Shown: positions 41,211 to 49,295, counted from the first letter of the stretch. The stretch is 64,000 bases of DNA from Solirubrobacteraceae bacterium (GCA_029263125.1 JAJCYD010000011.1:62001-126000); one strand, 5' to 3'. The notes: a model not told the origin generated them from the sequence alone. Numbers and translations are program-made.

Positions 41211-41402
41211 ATGGGCCGCGAACGCACCGCCGCCGAGATCGCCGCGTGGAAGGCGGGAGACGTTGAGCGCAACGAGCGCGCTCGCATCGAGCGCCTGCGT
41301 CGCGACGGTGCGCGCAGCCCAAGCGAGAACCTCGCGGAGGGGTTGGTGCTGAGCCGGTTTGCTCAGCGATTCGCGGCCGCAGCGAAGAAGCCGAAAGCGT
41401 GA
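41211..41402 (+). CDS. 63-residue basic helical protein, possible antitoxin partner
   Basis: 63 residues, nearly all helical and rich in Arg/Glu (ERTAAEIAAWKAGDVERNE, RIERLRRDGARSPSENLAEG), with a Lys-rich end. Its stop overlaps the GTG of the nucleotidyltransferase-like gene (GTGA, 41399-41402), so the pair is coupled. A small charged protein upstream of such an enzyme is the layout of many toxin-antitoxin modules, which is the only reason for the suggestion; the family is not recognised. Confidence 0.55.
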   Translation: MGRERTAAEIAAWKAGDVERNERARIERLRRDGARSPSENLAEGLVLSRFAQRFAAAAKKPKA

Positions 41403-41911
41403 GCACGCCGATCGACCCCGAGGAGCTACTGCGGAAGTTCTCCGAGGCGAGCCTGCGCTATGTCGCGGTGGGCGGTTTGGCCGTCAATGCCTATGGCTTC
41501 ATTCGTGCGACGAAGGACATCGACATCTGCCCTGACCCCGAACGGGGCAATCTCCAGCGCCTCGCCAGCCTGCTGATCGATCTCGACGTGGAGCAGATCG
41601 GGACCGAGGACTTCGACGATGCTGAGATGCCGTTCGATCCGAAGAGCGTCGAGGACCTCGCGCAGGGCGGGAACTTCAGGCTCCGGACGCGACTGGGGGA
41701 TCTCGACGTGATGCAGTGGTTGTCCGGCATTCCCGGCGACCGTGCCTATCCGGTGCTTGCCCCGGATGCGATGGTCGTCGAAATGGAGGGATTGAGCGTC
41801 CCCGTCTGCTCGCTTGAGCATCTTCGCGCCATGAAGCGCGCCGCCGGACGTCCTCAGGACATCGAGGATCTCCGGCGCCTCTCCCTGTTACACGGCGACG
41901 ACGCCGGCTGA
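41399..41911 (+). CDS. nucleotidyltransferase-fold protein (AbiEii/DUF6036-like)
   Basis: 170 residues. YVAVGGLAVNAYGFIRATKD followed by IDICPDP matches the polymerase-beta-type nucleotidyltransferase start (GG...T.DID), with the two metal-binding Asps in KDIDI. A third acidic residue may lie in GDLDVMQWLSG. Proteins of this kind occur as toxins in abortive-infection and toxin-antitoxin modules, or as tRNA/protein modifying enzymes. It is coupled to the 63-residue gene upstream and ends one base before the convergent biotinyl-carrier gene. Confidence 0.7.
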   Translation: MSTPIDPEELLRKFSEASLRYVAVGGLAVNAYGFIRATKDIDICPDPERGNLQRLASLLIDLDVEQIGTEDFDDAEMPFDPKSVEDLAQGGNFRLRTRLGDLDVMQWLSGIPGDRAYPVLAPDAMVVEMEGLSVPVCSLEHLRAMKRAAGRPQDIEDLRRLSLLHGDDAG

Positions 41912-42124
41912 CTACTCCAGCACGACGAGCGTGTCGCCCTCGTCGACCGGCTGGCCCTCCTCGACGAGGATCTCCTTGACGGTGCCGGGATCCTCGGCCT
42001 CGACGGGCATCTCCATCTTCATCGACTCCAGGGTCACGACGGTGTCGCCCTCCTCGATCACGTCACCGACCTTGCACTCGACCTTCCACACGATGCCCGT
42101 GATGTGGGCCTGGACTTCAACCAC
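41912..42124 (-). CDS. stand-alone biotin carboxyl-carrier (biotinyl-lipoyl) domain protein
   Basis: 70 residues, exactly one biotinyl domain: VQAHITGIVWKVECKVGDVI, then LESMKMEMPVEAEDPG with the biotin-accepting Lys in MKM, and GTVKEILVEEGQPVDEGDTL. It starts at GTG with a perfect AGGAGG ribosome site 6 bases upstream. Free carrier domains serve acyl-CoA or pyruvate-type carboxylases; the carboxylase subunits are not in the window. Its position near the biotin genes may be coincidence. Confidence 0.9.
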   Translation of the reverse strand: MVEVQAHITGIVWKVECKVGDVIEEGDTVVTLESMKMEMPVEAEDPGTVKEILVEEGQPVDEGDTLVVLE

Positions 42125-42225
42125 GGTTCCCCTCCTGGTCGACGGCTTCAGACGGCTGCCGCGGCAGCCTAGCCGCCGCCCTGGACGGTGCGATGCCGCG
42201 CACGTCTGGCAGACTCGCCGCGGCG

Positions 42226-42909
42226 ATGGCCAGCGACACGATCATCATCGTCACCGCGCACGAGGAGGCCGACCGGCTGCCCGACACCCTCGCCGCGCTT
42301 GGCTCCGCGTTTCCGGGGGCGCACGTCGTCGTGGCCGACGACGGCTCGGCCGACGATACGTCGAGCGTCGCTGCCGCGGGCGGGGCGGACGTCGTGCGCA
42401 GCGAGCGCACGATCGGCAAGGGCGGGGCGGCGACGCTTGCCGCACGCACCGTGCTCGGCCGCGCCCTGGAGTCCGACCCGCCGGTCTTCGTGCTGTGCGA
42501 CGGGGATCTCGCCGGCAGCGCCGCCCAGCTTCCGGCCCTCGCCGATGCGGTGCGAGCGGGACGCTGCGATCTCGCGATCGCGGTCTTCAGCTCACGCGTG
42601 GGAGGCGGGTTCGGCCTCGCGGTCGGCTTCGCGCACCGGGCGATCCGCAACCTGACCGGGCTGGACATGCGCGCGCCGATCTCCGGCCAGCGCGCGCTGA
42701 GTGGCCCGGCGTTCGCAACCGTCGTCCCGTTCGCCGCCCGCTTTGGCATGGAGATCGGGATGACCGTGGACGCGTCGCGCGCCGGCTTTACGATCGAGGA
42801 GGTGCAGCTGGACCTCGCGCACCGCTCGACGGGCAGGACGTGGCGCGGCTTCGCGCACCGCGGCCGGCAGCTCGCGGACTTCGTGGCGGTCTATCTCAGC
42901 CGGCGCTGA
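42226..42909 (+). CDS. glycosyltransferase family 2 protein
   Basis: 227 residues from the ATG at 42226; an upstream ATG at 42193 adds 11 residues. IIIVTAHEEADRLPDTLAAL and VVVADDGSADDTSSVAA are the GT2 nucleotide-sugar motif, and VLCDGDLAG provides the DXD-like metal site. Most GT2 members have ~300 residues, so this one is short and lacks a C-terminal membrane part. The sugar and acceptor are unknown. It is followed 4 bp later by a PH-like domain gene. Confidence 0.8.
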   Translation: MASDTIIIVTAHEEADRLPDTLAALGSAFPGAHVVVADDGSADDTSSVAAAGGADVVRSERTIGKGGAATLAARTVLGRALESDPPVFVLCDGDLAGSAAQLPALADAVRAGRCDLAIAVFSSRVGGGFGLAVGFAHRAIRNLTGLDMRAPISGQRALSGPAFATVVPFAARFGMEIGMTVDASRAGFTIEEVQLDLAHRSTGRTWRGFAHRGRQLADFVAVYLSRR

Positions 42910-42913
42910 GGAG

Positions 42914-43333
42914 ATGGAGACCGCGCAGACGATCGCCGCGCTGTACGCCGAGAGCACCGCCGGCGACGAGCCCGATCGCGCGTACGTCGAGCAGCTGCTG
43001 GCCGTGCTGCAGCATGGGGAGGAGGTGCTGTTCTGCTGTGGCTGGCCCGACAACGGCGAGAAGTGGGGCCCGATCGCGCAGCTCACCGTCACCTCGCGAC
43101 GGATCCTCGACCAGCGCACGATCGGCGAGGGCGTCAGCGCCCCGATCCGCGAGATCGACCTTGCCGCGGTGATCCGGGCCACCGACAGGGGGCGGGCCTC
43201 CGTGCCGATGTTCACGACGCGTGCGCTCGTCGTGGAGCTCACCGGCGGGGGAGAGCTCGTGTGGGAGTTCCTGACCAACCACCAGGTCGGGCCCGCGGCG
43301 GAGGCGATCGCCACGGCGCTGGAGGCGTGCTGA
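42914..43333 (+). CDS. bacterial PH-like domain protein
   Basis: 139 residues. QHGEEVLFCCGWPD, LTVTSRRILDQRTIGEG and IREIDLAAVIRAT form the strand pattern of YokE/bPH-like domains (LxVTxxRIL). There is no signal peptide or membrane helix. The function is unknown. It is probably cotranscribed with the glycosyltransferase 4 bp upstream. Confidence 0.65.
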   Translation: METAQTIAALYAESTAGDEPDRAYVEQLLAVLQHGEEVLFCCGWPDNGEKWGPIAQLTVTSRRILDQRTIGEGVSAPIREIDLAAVIRATDRGRASVPMFTTRALVVELTGGGELVWEFLTNHQVGPAAEAIATALEAC

Positions 43334-43514
43334 CGGTGTGTCGAGGTTGCGCGCCGAAGGTTTGGACGACGGTCGAATGGTGTGCCCGTGCAGCGGGGCT
43401 ACCGTGAATGCCAGCACCGCAGGCGGTCTTTCCCGTCGCCGGCGGAGCAGTGGCAATGCGGGCGCGCGTTCTGACCCGACGCGCGCGCGCAACCGTCCCT
43501 GGATCGCGAAGGCG

Positions 43515-43550
43515 ACAGGTCGGGACCGGCTCCTCCCGGTCCCGGCCTGT
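43515..43550 (+). repeat. 15-bp-arm inverted repeat upstream of glpK
   Basis: Bases 43515-43529 and 43536-43550 pair over 15 positions around a 6-base loop (CTCCTC), with one T/G position that would be a wobble in plus-strand RNA. No T-run follows. It sits ~180 bases after the PH-domain gene and covers the expected -35 of glpK, so it is either the upstream terminator or a glpK operator. Confidence 0.6.
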
Positions 43551-43567
43551 TCCTCCGCCGCTGCGGA

Positions 43568-43573
43568 TAGCGT
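43568..43573 (+). promoter_or_regulatory. TAGCGT -10 element of glpK
   Basis: TAGCGT ends 7 bases before the GTG at 43581, predicting a leaderless glpK transcript. A 17-base spacer would put the -35 box at 43545-43550, inside the right arm of the inverted repeat. Confidence 0.5.
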
Positions 43574-43580
43574 CCAGATC

Positions 43581-45068
43581 GTGATCCTCGCGATCGACCA
43601 GGGCACGACGGGCACGACGTGCCTCGTCTTCGACGCCGAGGCGCAGCTCGCGGGTCGCGGCTATCGCGAGTTCGAGCAGCACTTCCCGCGACCCGGCTGG
43701 GTCGAGCACGACGCCGCGCAGATCTGGGACGTCACCCAAGCCGTCGCGCTTGAAGCACTCGACGACGCCGGCGCCGGGCCGGGCGATCTCCACGCGATCG
43801 GGATCACCAACCAGCGAGAGACCGTCTGCGTCTGGGATCCCCGCACGGGCGAGCCGCTGCACCGCGCCCTGGTCTGGCAGGACCGTCGCACAGCAGCGCG
43901 CTGCGACGAGCTGCGCGACGCCGGTCGCGAGCCGCTCGTGCGCACGCGCACCGGGCTCGTGCTCGATCCGTACTTCAGCGCCACGAAGATCGAGTGGCTG
44001 CTTGGCAACGTCGACGGGCTGCGCGAGCGCGCCGAGCAGGGACACGCGTGCTTCGGGACGATCGACGCGTGGCTGGTGTTCAAGCTCACCGGCGAGCACC
44101 GCACCGACGTCTCCAACGCCTCGCGCACGATGCTCTACGACATCGTCGGCGGCGACTGGGACGACGAGCTGCTGGCGCTGTTCGGCGACATTCCGCGCGC
44201 GAGCCTGCCCGAAGTGCTGCCGAGCATCGGCGAGTTCGGCACCGTGCGCGACGGGGCGCTCGGCGAGGGCCATGACGGCGTGCCGGTGTGCGGCATCGCC
44301 GGCGACCAGCAGGCGGCGCTCTACGGCCAGGGCTGTCTTGATCCGGGCCTGGGCAAGAACACCTACGGCACCGGGTCCTTCGTGCTGCTCAACGCCGGCG
44401 ACGAGGCACCCACGGCGCCGCCCGGCCTCCTGGCGACGGTCGCATGGGGGATCGCCGACCGCACGACCTACGCGCTGGAGGCCGCGATCTTCGTCACCGG
44501 CGCCGCGGTGCAATGGCTGCGCGACGGCCTCGGCGTCATCGAGCGCGCGTCGGACACCGAGGCGCTCGCGGCCTCACTGGACGGCAACGACGGCGTGTAC
44601 TTCGTCCCGGCGCTCACCGGCCTCGGATCGCCGCACTGGGATCCCTACGCGCGCGGCACGATCGTCGGCCTCACGCGCGGCAGCACGCGCGCGCACCTCG
44701 CGCGCGCCACACTGGAGGCGATCGCATTGCAGACCGTTGACGCCGTGCGCGCGATGGAGCAGGCATCCGGCCAGCCACTGCAGGAGCTTCGCGCGGACGG
44801 CGGCGCGACCGTCAACGGCTGGCTGATGCAGTTTCAGGCCGACGTCCTCGGCGTGCCGATCGCGGTCGCGCAGATCGCCGAGACGACCGCGCTCGGCGCC
44901 GCGCTGCTCGCCGGCGTCGGCAGTGGAGCTTGGACGCAATCCGACGTGGCATCGAGGGAGGGAGAGCGAGCCCGCTACGAGCCGCGCATGGGAGCCGGCG
45001 AACGCTCCGCGCTCATCGACGACTGGCAGCGCGCCGTGCAGCGTGCCCGCGGGTGGGCACGGGGGTAA
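43581..45068 (+). CDS. glpK: glycerol kinase
   Basis: 495 residues from the GTG at 43581. AIDQGTTGTTCLVFD is the ATP-binding start, GITNQRETVCVWDPRTGEPL and VWQDRRTAARC the glycerol-binding part, and GTGSFVLLNAGD and ELRADGGATVNGWLMQFQAD the C-terminal FGGY motifs. It makes sn-glycerol 3-phosphate from glycerol and ATP. An acyltransferase gene of phospholipid synthesis lies 10 bp downstream, so the two genes link glycerol uptake to lipid making. The in-frame extension upstream of 43581 is not protein-like. Confidence 0.95.
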   Translation: MILAIDQGTTGTTCLVFDAEAQLAGRGYREFEQHFPRPGWVEHDAAQIWDVTQAVALEALDDAGAGPGDLHAIGITNQRETVCVWDPRTGEPLHRALVWQDRRTAARCDELRDAGREPLVRTRTGLVLDPYFSATKIEWLLGNVDGLRERAEQGHACFGTIDAWLVFKLTGEHRTDVSNASRTMLYDIVGGDWDDELLALFGDIPRASLPEVLPSIGEFGTVRDGALGEGHDGVPVCGIAGDQQAALYGQGCLDPGLGKNTYGTGSFVLLNAGDEAPTAPPGLLATVAWGIADRTTYALEAAIFVTGAAVQWLRDGLGVIERASDTEALAASLDGNDGVYFVPALTGLGSPHWDPYARGTIVGLTRGSTRAHLARATLEAIALQTVDAVRAMEQASGQPLQELRADGGATVNGWLMQFQADVLGVPIAVAQIAETTALGAALLAGVGSGAWTQSDVASREGERARYEPRMGAGERSALIDDWQRAVQRARGWARG

Positions 45069-45071
45069 GGT
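45066..45071 (+). promoter_or_regulatory. TAAGGT -10 element overlapping the glpK stop codon
   Basis: The TAA stop of glpK is the first half of TAAGGT, which ends 7 bases before the ATG of the acyltransferase at 45079, so the latter may have its own leaderless promoter inside glpK. Confidence 0.4.
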
Positions 45072-45078
45072 TTCGGGT

Positions 45079-45888
45079 ATGTCGAGGTTGCGTCGCAGCG
45101 AGCAGTTCGTCGGTGTCACGGACGCCTCGCACCGCGACCCGAGACCGGCCGAGCACTTCGACGCCTTTCACCAGCGCACGCGCGAGCGCGAGCCCGACGC
45201 CGTCTACGAGGCCGTGCGCGTGCTCACGACGCTGTGGGCGTTCACGTTCTTCCGTGCCCGCTCGATCTCCAGCGAGAAGGTGCCGCAGTCGGGGCCGGTG
45301 ATCCTCGCGCCCAACCACGGCTCGTTCATGGACCACTTCCTGCTCGCGGCGTTCATCAGGCGCAAGATCAGCTTCATGGCTAAGTCGCAGCTCTTCCAGC
45401 CGCCCGCGCAGTGGATTTACACCCACGGCGGCGTGTTCCCGCTGCGCCGCGGCCACCGCGACGAGGAGGCGTTCGTCACCGCGCGTGCCGTCCTTCGGCG
45501 CGGCGGCACGGTCGCGATGTACTGCGAGGGCTCGCGCTCGCGCGACGGCAAGCTCAACGAGCGCCCCAAGCCCGGCATCGGCCGCCTAGCCCTGGAGACC
45601 GGCGCGGCCGTCGTGCCGGTCGCGATCCATGGCTCCTCGAAGGTGCGCAATTGGCGCAAGGGCGAGTTTCCGAAGGTCACGGTCCAGTACGGCGATCCAA
45701 TTCGCTGGGAGCCCGTCGACGCGCCCACCCGCGACCAGCAGATGGCCGTCGCCGAGGAGATCTTCGGCGACATCAAGGTCCTCTTCGCGGGCCTGGAGTC
45801 ACTCGGACGCAAGGGTGTCCTGGCGCGCGTGCGCGAGCAGCGACGGCTCGAGCGCCGGCGCGGCAAGAAGCGCGCTGCCACCGTGTAG
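45079..45888 (+). CDS. 1-acylglycerol-3-phosphate O-acyltransferase-like (PlsC family)
   Basis: 269 residues. The catalytic NHGSFMDH (HX4D) motif, FPLRRGHRDEEAF, and CEGSRSRDGKL (variant of EGTRS) identify a PlsC-type acyltransferase, followed by GAAVVPVAIHGS. It transfers an acyl chain in phospholipid or glycolipid synthesis. The C-terminal ~30 residues are Arg-rich and unlike PlsC proper. It lies directly after glpK, consistent with use of glycerol 3-phosphate. Confidence 0.88.
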   Translation: MSRLRRSEQFVGVTDASHRDPRPAEHFDAFHQRTREREPDAVYEAVRVLTTLWAFTFFRARSISSEKVPQSGPVILAPNHGSFMDHFLLAAFIRRKISFMAKSQLFQPPAQWIYTHGGVFPLRRGHRDEEAFVTARAVLRRGGTVAMYCEGSRSRDGKLNERPKPGIGRLALETGAAVVPVAIHGSSKVRNWRKGEFPKVTVQYGDPIRWEPVDAPTRDQQMAVAEEIFGDIKVLFAGLESLGRKGVLARVREQRRLERRRGKKRAATV

Positions 45889-46003
45889 CGCATCGACGCC
45901 ACCTCCAGACGATCGGGCTCGCCGCGGCATCGCGCTCGCCCCGCATGCCCGGCCCGGTCGCGCCCCGCGGGGACGAAGCCGAGCGCCATCAACGGCGACC
46001 AGA

Positions 46004-48295
46004 TCAGCGCCGGACGCTCTCGCAGTTGGCCGCGACGATGTCGATTGCTTCGGCGAAGGCGACGTCGTTGCCGTCGCCGCAGTCGATGCGGTCGACGGAA
46101 CCGTCGATCGCGTTGATGCGATCGTCGCCCTCGTCACCGGTGATGATGTCTGAGTCCAGGCCACCGAAGATGCGGTCGTTGCCGGGCCCGCCGGAGATCG
46201 TGTCGTTGCCCCGGTCGCCGTTGAGGAAGTCGTCGCCCTCGTTGCCCAGCACGGTGTCGTCGTCCTGGCGCCCGTACATCTCGTCGTTGCCAAGGCCCCC
46301 GTGCAGGACGTCGTCGCCGTTCTCGCCGTCGACGTAGTCGTCGCCCCCGTTGCCGAACAGCTCGTCGTTGCCGTCGGCGCCGAAGATCGAGTCCTTGCCG
46401 TCGGTCCCGGTGAGCCGGTCATTGCCCGCGGTGCCGGGGATGATCTTCGAGGTCGGCGGAGCGTCCGTCGATGGCTCCGGCGGGGCCTGGATGACCGTCT
46501 CGCAGCTGCGCAGGCGGTCGCGCGACGGGGCCGTGTTCTCGACGTAGACCGTATCGCGGCCCGACCCGCAGTTCACGTCATCCGCGTCGCCGTCGGCGAC
46601 GCGGATGACGTCGTTGCCCGAGCCGCCGAGGATCGTGTCCTCGCCGGGTCCGCCGACGATCTCGTCGTTGCCGGTGGACGTCGAGATGTAGTCGTCGCCG
46701 CTACCGCCGTCGACGACATCGTTGCCCGAGGACGTGAGGATCCGGTCGCGCCCGGCGTCGCCGCGAACGACGTCGTTGCCCTCGCGCGAGAAGATGCGGT
46801 CGCCGGCGGTACCGCCGTCGATGGTGTCGTCGCCCGGACCGCCGTCGATCTTCTCGCTGCCCGGACCGCCGCGCAGCGTGTCGTTGCCCGCGCCCCCGTC
46901 GAGGTTGTCGCTCCCGCGGAAGCCGTCGATGAAGTCGTTTCCGGGACCGCCGTCCAGCAGCGTGTCGTTGCCGAGGCCGCTCTCGATGATCTTGTCGTCG
47001 CCGGGACCGCCGTAGGCGACGTCGTCGCCGTCGCCGGGATCGAGGAAGTCGTTGTCGCCGCCGCCCTCCAGCTCGTCGTTGCCCGTGCCGCCGAACAGGC
47101 CGTCGGATCCCGCCCCGCCGAGCAGCGAGTCGTTGCCGGCGCCGCCGCTGAGCCGGTCGTTGCCGTCGCCGCCGTCCATCAGGTCGCTGGAGCCGCCGCC
47201 GCTGAGCACGTCGTTTCCGGCGCCACCGAACAGGCTGTCGCGACGTCGCCCGCCACGCAGCAGGTCGTCGCCGCCCAGGCCGAAGATGCTGTCACGCCCG
47301 CGCGAGCCCGTGATCTGATCGGGGCCCTCGGTGCCGACCTTGACGGCGAGGCCGGGCTGCGCTGCCAGCGCCCGCGGATGGCGGCGCTTGCCCAGGCGCT
47401 GCACGCCGAGGCGCCTGTAGCTGAGCGTCGAGATCACCGAGACGGTCCCGGAGCCGCGGTCTGCGATGTACAGACGGGGACCTGAGTCGGCGTAGGCCGG
47501 TGCACCCGGGCCCGTCCCCGTGCGCAGGCGCTTGACGAGGCGTTCGGTGTTGAGGCTGGCCACCGCGGCCACGCGCTCGCCGCGATTGGCGCCGACGACC
47601 GCGCGGGTTCCGGTGGGCGAGATCGTCAACGACGCGCCGACGCCGCGCTTGAGGTTGATCTTCGCCCGCCGCCGGCCGGTGATGCGATCCAGCCCGTGCA
47701 GGTAGCCGTTGGTGGTGCTCACCCACACCAGGCGGCCCGAGCGGGGGAACGCCACGCCGCCGGGCGACGCGCCCTTCTTCGTGCGCCGGATCAGCCGCTT
47801 GCCCTCGACGTCGACGAGCCCGACGCGGCGGCCCAGGACGACCGCGGCCCGCAGCCCGTCCGAGGAGATCGCGAGGTCGCCCGGCTTTGCGCCCTTGAGG
47901 TTGACCCCGCCGGTCCTCGTCATCGTCGCCGTCTGCACGATGTCGATCGCTCCGCGCCGCGCCGCCAGCAGCCGGGTGCCGTCGCGCGACAGCGCCAGCG
48001 AGCTGATCGGGCGGCGCAGCGTGACGGCTGCGGCGATCTCGCGCGTCGCGAGATCGAGCGCCACCACGCGCCGCCCGCTGGCGACGTACGCGCGCGAGCC
48101 GTCGGGCGCCGCGGCGACCGCGCGCGTCGGCGCGCCGAGATCCAGGCGCGCGACGACCTTGTCGGCGGGAACGTCGGTGAGGATCAGCTCGTTCGTGCCG
48201 GTCGCGACGACGATCGCGCGAGCGTCGGCGGCGGTCGCGACCGCCAGCGTGACACCGGCGGTGGCCAGCAGCAGCGTGATCGGGTGACGGAGCAT
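46004..48295 (-). CDS. secreted beta-propeller plus RTX (hemolysin-type calcium-binding) repeat protein
   Basis: 763 residues. A signal peptide (LLLATAGVTLAVATAADA) is followed by YVTN/WD-like propeller repeats (~30-320: DGSRAYVASGRRVVALDLAT, DGTRLLAARRG). Residues ~325-610 and ~640-745 are two RTX blocks of GGxGxDxLxG nonapeptides (e.g. GGAGNDVLSG, GGPGNDFIDG), split by a Pro-rich linker near 620. RTX repeats bind Ca2+ and fold outside the cell. No type I secretion genes lie nearby and the signal is Sec-like. A surface or matrix role is likely; there is no catalytic domain. Confidence 0.88.
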   Translation of the reverse strand: MLRHPITLLLATAGVTLAVATAADARAIVVATGTNELILTDVPADKVVARLDLGAPTRAVAAAPDGSRAYVASGRRVVALDLATREIAAAVTLRRPISSLALSRDGTRLLAARRGAIDIVQTATMTRTGGVNLKGAKPGDLAISSDGLRAAVVLGRRVGLVDVEGKRLIRRTKKGASPGGVAFPRSGRLVWVSTTNGYLHGLDRITGRRRAKINLKRGVGASLTISPTGTRAVVGANRGERVAAVASLNTERLVKRLRTGTGPGAPAYADSGPRLYIADRGSGTVSVISTLSYRRLGVQRLGKRRHPRALAAQPGLAVKVGTEGPDQITGSRGRDSIFGLGGDDLLRGGRRRDSLFGGAGNDVLSGGGSSDLMDGGDGNDRLSGGAGNDSLLGGAGSDGLFGGTGNDELEGGGDNDFLDPGDGDDVAYGGPGDDKIIESGLGNDTLLDGGPGNDFIDGFRGSDNLDGGAGNDTLRGGPGSEKIDGGPGDDTIDGGTAGDRIFSREGNDVVRGDAGRDRILTSSGNDVVDGGSGDDYISTSTGNDEIVGGPGEDTILGGSGNDVIRVADGDADDVNCGSGRDTVYVENTAPSRDRLRSCETVIQAPPEPSTDAPPTSKIIPGTAGNDRLTGTDGKDSIFGADGNDELFGNGGDDYVDGENGDDVLHGGLGNDEMYGRQDDDTVLGNEGDDFLNGDRGNDTISGGPGNDRIFGGLDSDIITGDEGDDRINAIDGSVDRIDCGDGNDVAFAEAIDIVAANCESVRR

Positions 48296-48346
48296 GTCCG
48301 ACCCACAACGCCTGCGAGGTGCCGAGGTTGCGCCGCGGTCGGGCGC

Positions 48347-49249
48347 TCAGGCGTAGGTGGGCTCCAGCGCCGGCCAATGCTGCGCGTCGTGGCCGCAGAT
48401 GACGACGGCGTCCGGCGTGCGGCCGACGTAGTCGCGCAGCGCCGCGAGCGAGCGGAGATAGAGCGGCTCGTCGGCGAGGAAGATCGGGACGAGGTCGTCG
48501 TCGATCGCGCGGCGGATGTAGGCGGCGTCGCCGGTCAGCAGGAGCGTGCGATCCTCCAGCGCCAGCAGGACGGATTGGTGGCCGAGGGTGTGGCCGGGCG
48601 TGGAGAGCAGCAGCACCGAGCCGTCGCCGAAGAGGTCCAGCGTCCGCTCGAATCCGGCACGCGCGCAGGCGTCGGGACCGCGGTGGTCGACGGTGCGCCA
48701 ATCCCATGGCTGGTCGAAGTGCTCGTGGCGGTAGCCCTCGGCGAACCCGCCCGCGCAGGCTGCGCGCCACTCCGCCTCGTCGACGACGAACGTCGCGTGT
48801 GGGAACTGCGATGCGCCGCTTGCGTGGTCGTTGTGCAGGTGGGTCATGACGACCGTGGAGATCTGCTCGGGCTCGATGCCAAGCGCGCGCAGTCGTTCGG
48901 GCGCCGACTCGCCCGCGCCCTGGCGGGCGGGCAGGAGCCACGCCTGGCGGCGGCCGAGGCTGGTGCGCGCGCCGTCCTGGACGGAGGCGTGAAATCCGGT
49001 GTCGATCAGCAACCGGCCCGCGGTGGGGTGCTCGACGAGGAAGACCGGGACCGGCACCCAGCTCCAGCGCGAGCGCGGGGTCGTCAGGCCGATGCCGCGC
49101 AACCGCGACAGCGGCCCACTCGGGCGATCCAGGGCGCGCGGCGGGAGCAGGACCTCACCGCAGCGCAACGGCCGGACCCGCACGGTCGCGCCGTCGCGGC
49201 GGCCGGGCAGCGGGAGGCGGGCCGGCTCGGGCTGTGTCAAGACCGCCAT
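48347..49249 (-). CDS. metallo-beta-lactamase-fold hydrolase (N-acyl-homoserine-lactonase-like)
   Basis: 300 residues. VVMTHLHNDHASG is the zinc motif (HxHxDH), STPGHTLGHQSV gives another His, LTGDAAY the bridging Asp and CGHDAQHWPAL the last His. The layout and N-terminal HPTAGRLLIDTGFHAS are like AHL lactonases and related MBL esterases. TAGCCT (minus strand, 49259-49264) ends 9 bases before the ATG. It could open lactones, but the substrate is not known. Confidence 0.85.
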   Translation of the reverse strand: MAVLTQPEPARLPLPGRRDGATVRVRPLRCGEVLLPPRALDRPSGPLSRLRGIGLTTPRSRWSWVPVPVFLVEHPTAGRLLIDTGFHASVQDGARTSLGRRQAWLLPARQGAGESAPERLRALGIEPEQISTVVMTHLHNDHASGASQFPHATFVVDEAEWRAACAGGFAEGYRHEHFDQPWDWRTVDHRGPDACARAGFERTLDLFGDGSVLLLSTPGHTLGHQSVLLALEDRTLLLTGDAAYIRRAIDDDLVPIFLADEPLYLRSLAALRDYVGRTPDAVVICGHDAQHWPALEPTYA

Positions 49250-49256
49250 CGCGATC

Positions 49257-49290
49257 GCAGGCTATCCGTGACGGCGCGCGGATAGCCTGC
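49257..49290. promoter_or_regulatory. perfect 12-bp inverted repeat made of two mirrored leaderless promoters
   Basis: GCAGGCTATCCG (49257-49268) and CGGATAGCCTGC (49279-49290) are exact complements, 10 bases apart. Each arm contains a TAGCCT hexamer aimed at one gene: minus strand to the MBL gene (9 bases to its ATG at 49249), plus strand (49283-49288) to the gene at 49296 (7 bases to its ATG). The repeat may serve as a shared operator. Confidence 0.6.
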
Positions 49291-49295
49291 GCCCG

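Noticed and set aside
45963-45972. CCCCGCGGGG palindrome between the acyltransferase and RTX genes as a terminator
   Set aside because: It has no loop and is common by chance at this GC.
46301-47485. 394-codon plus-strand frame with Val/Ala repeats over the RTX gene
   Set aside because: Its repeats are the antisense image of the GGxGxD codons; the minus-strand protein has a signal peptide and known domains.
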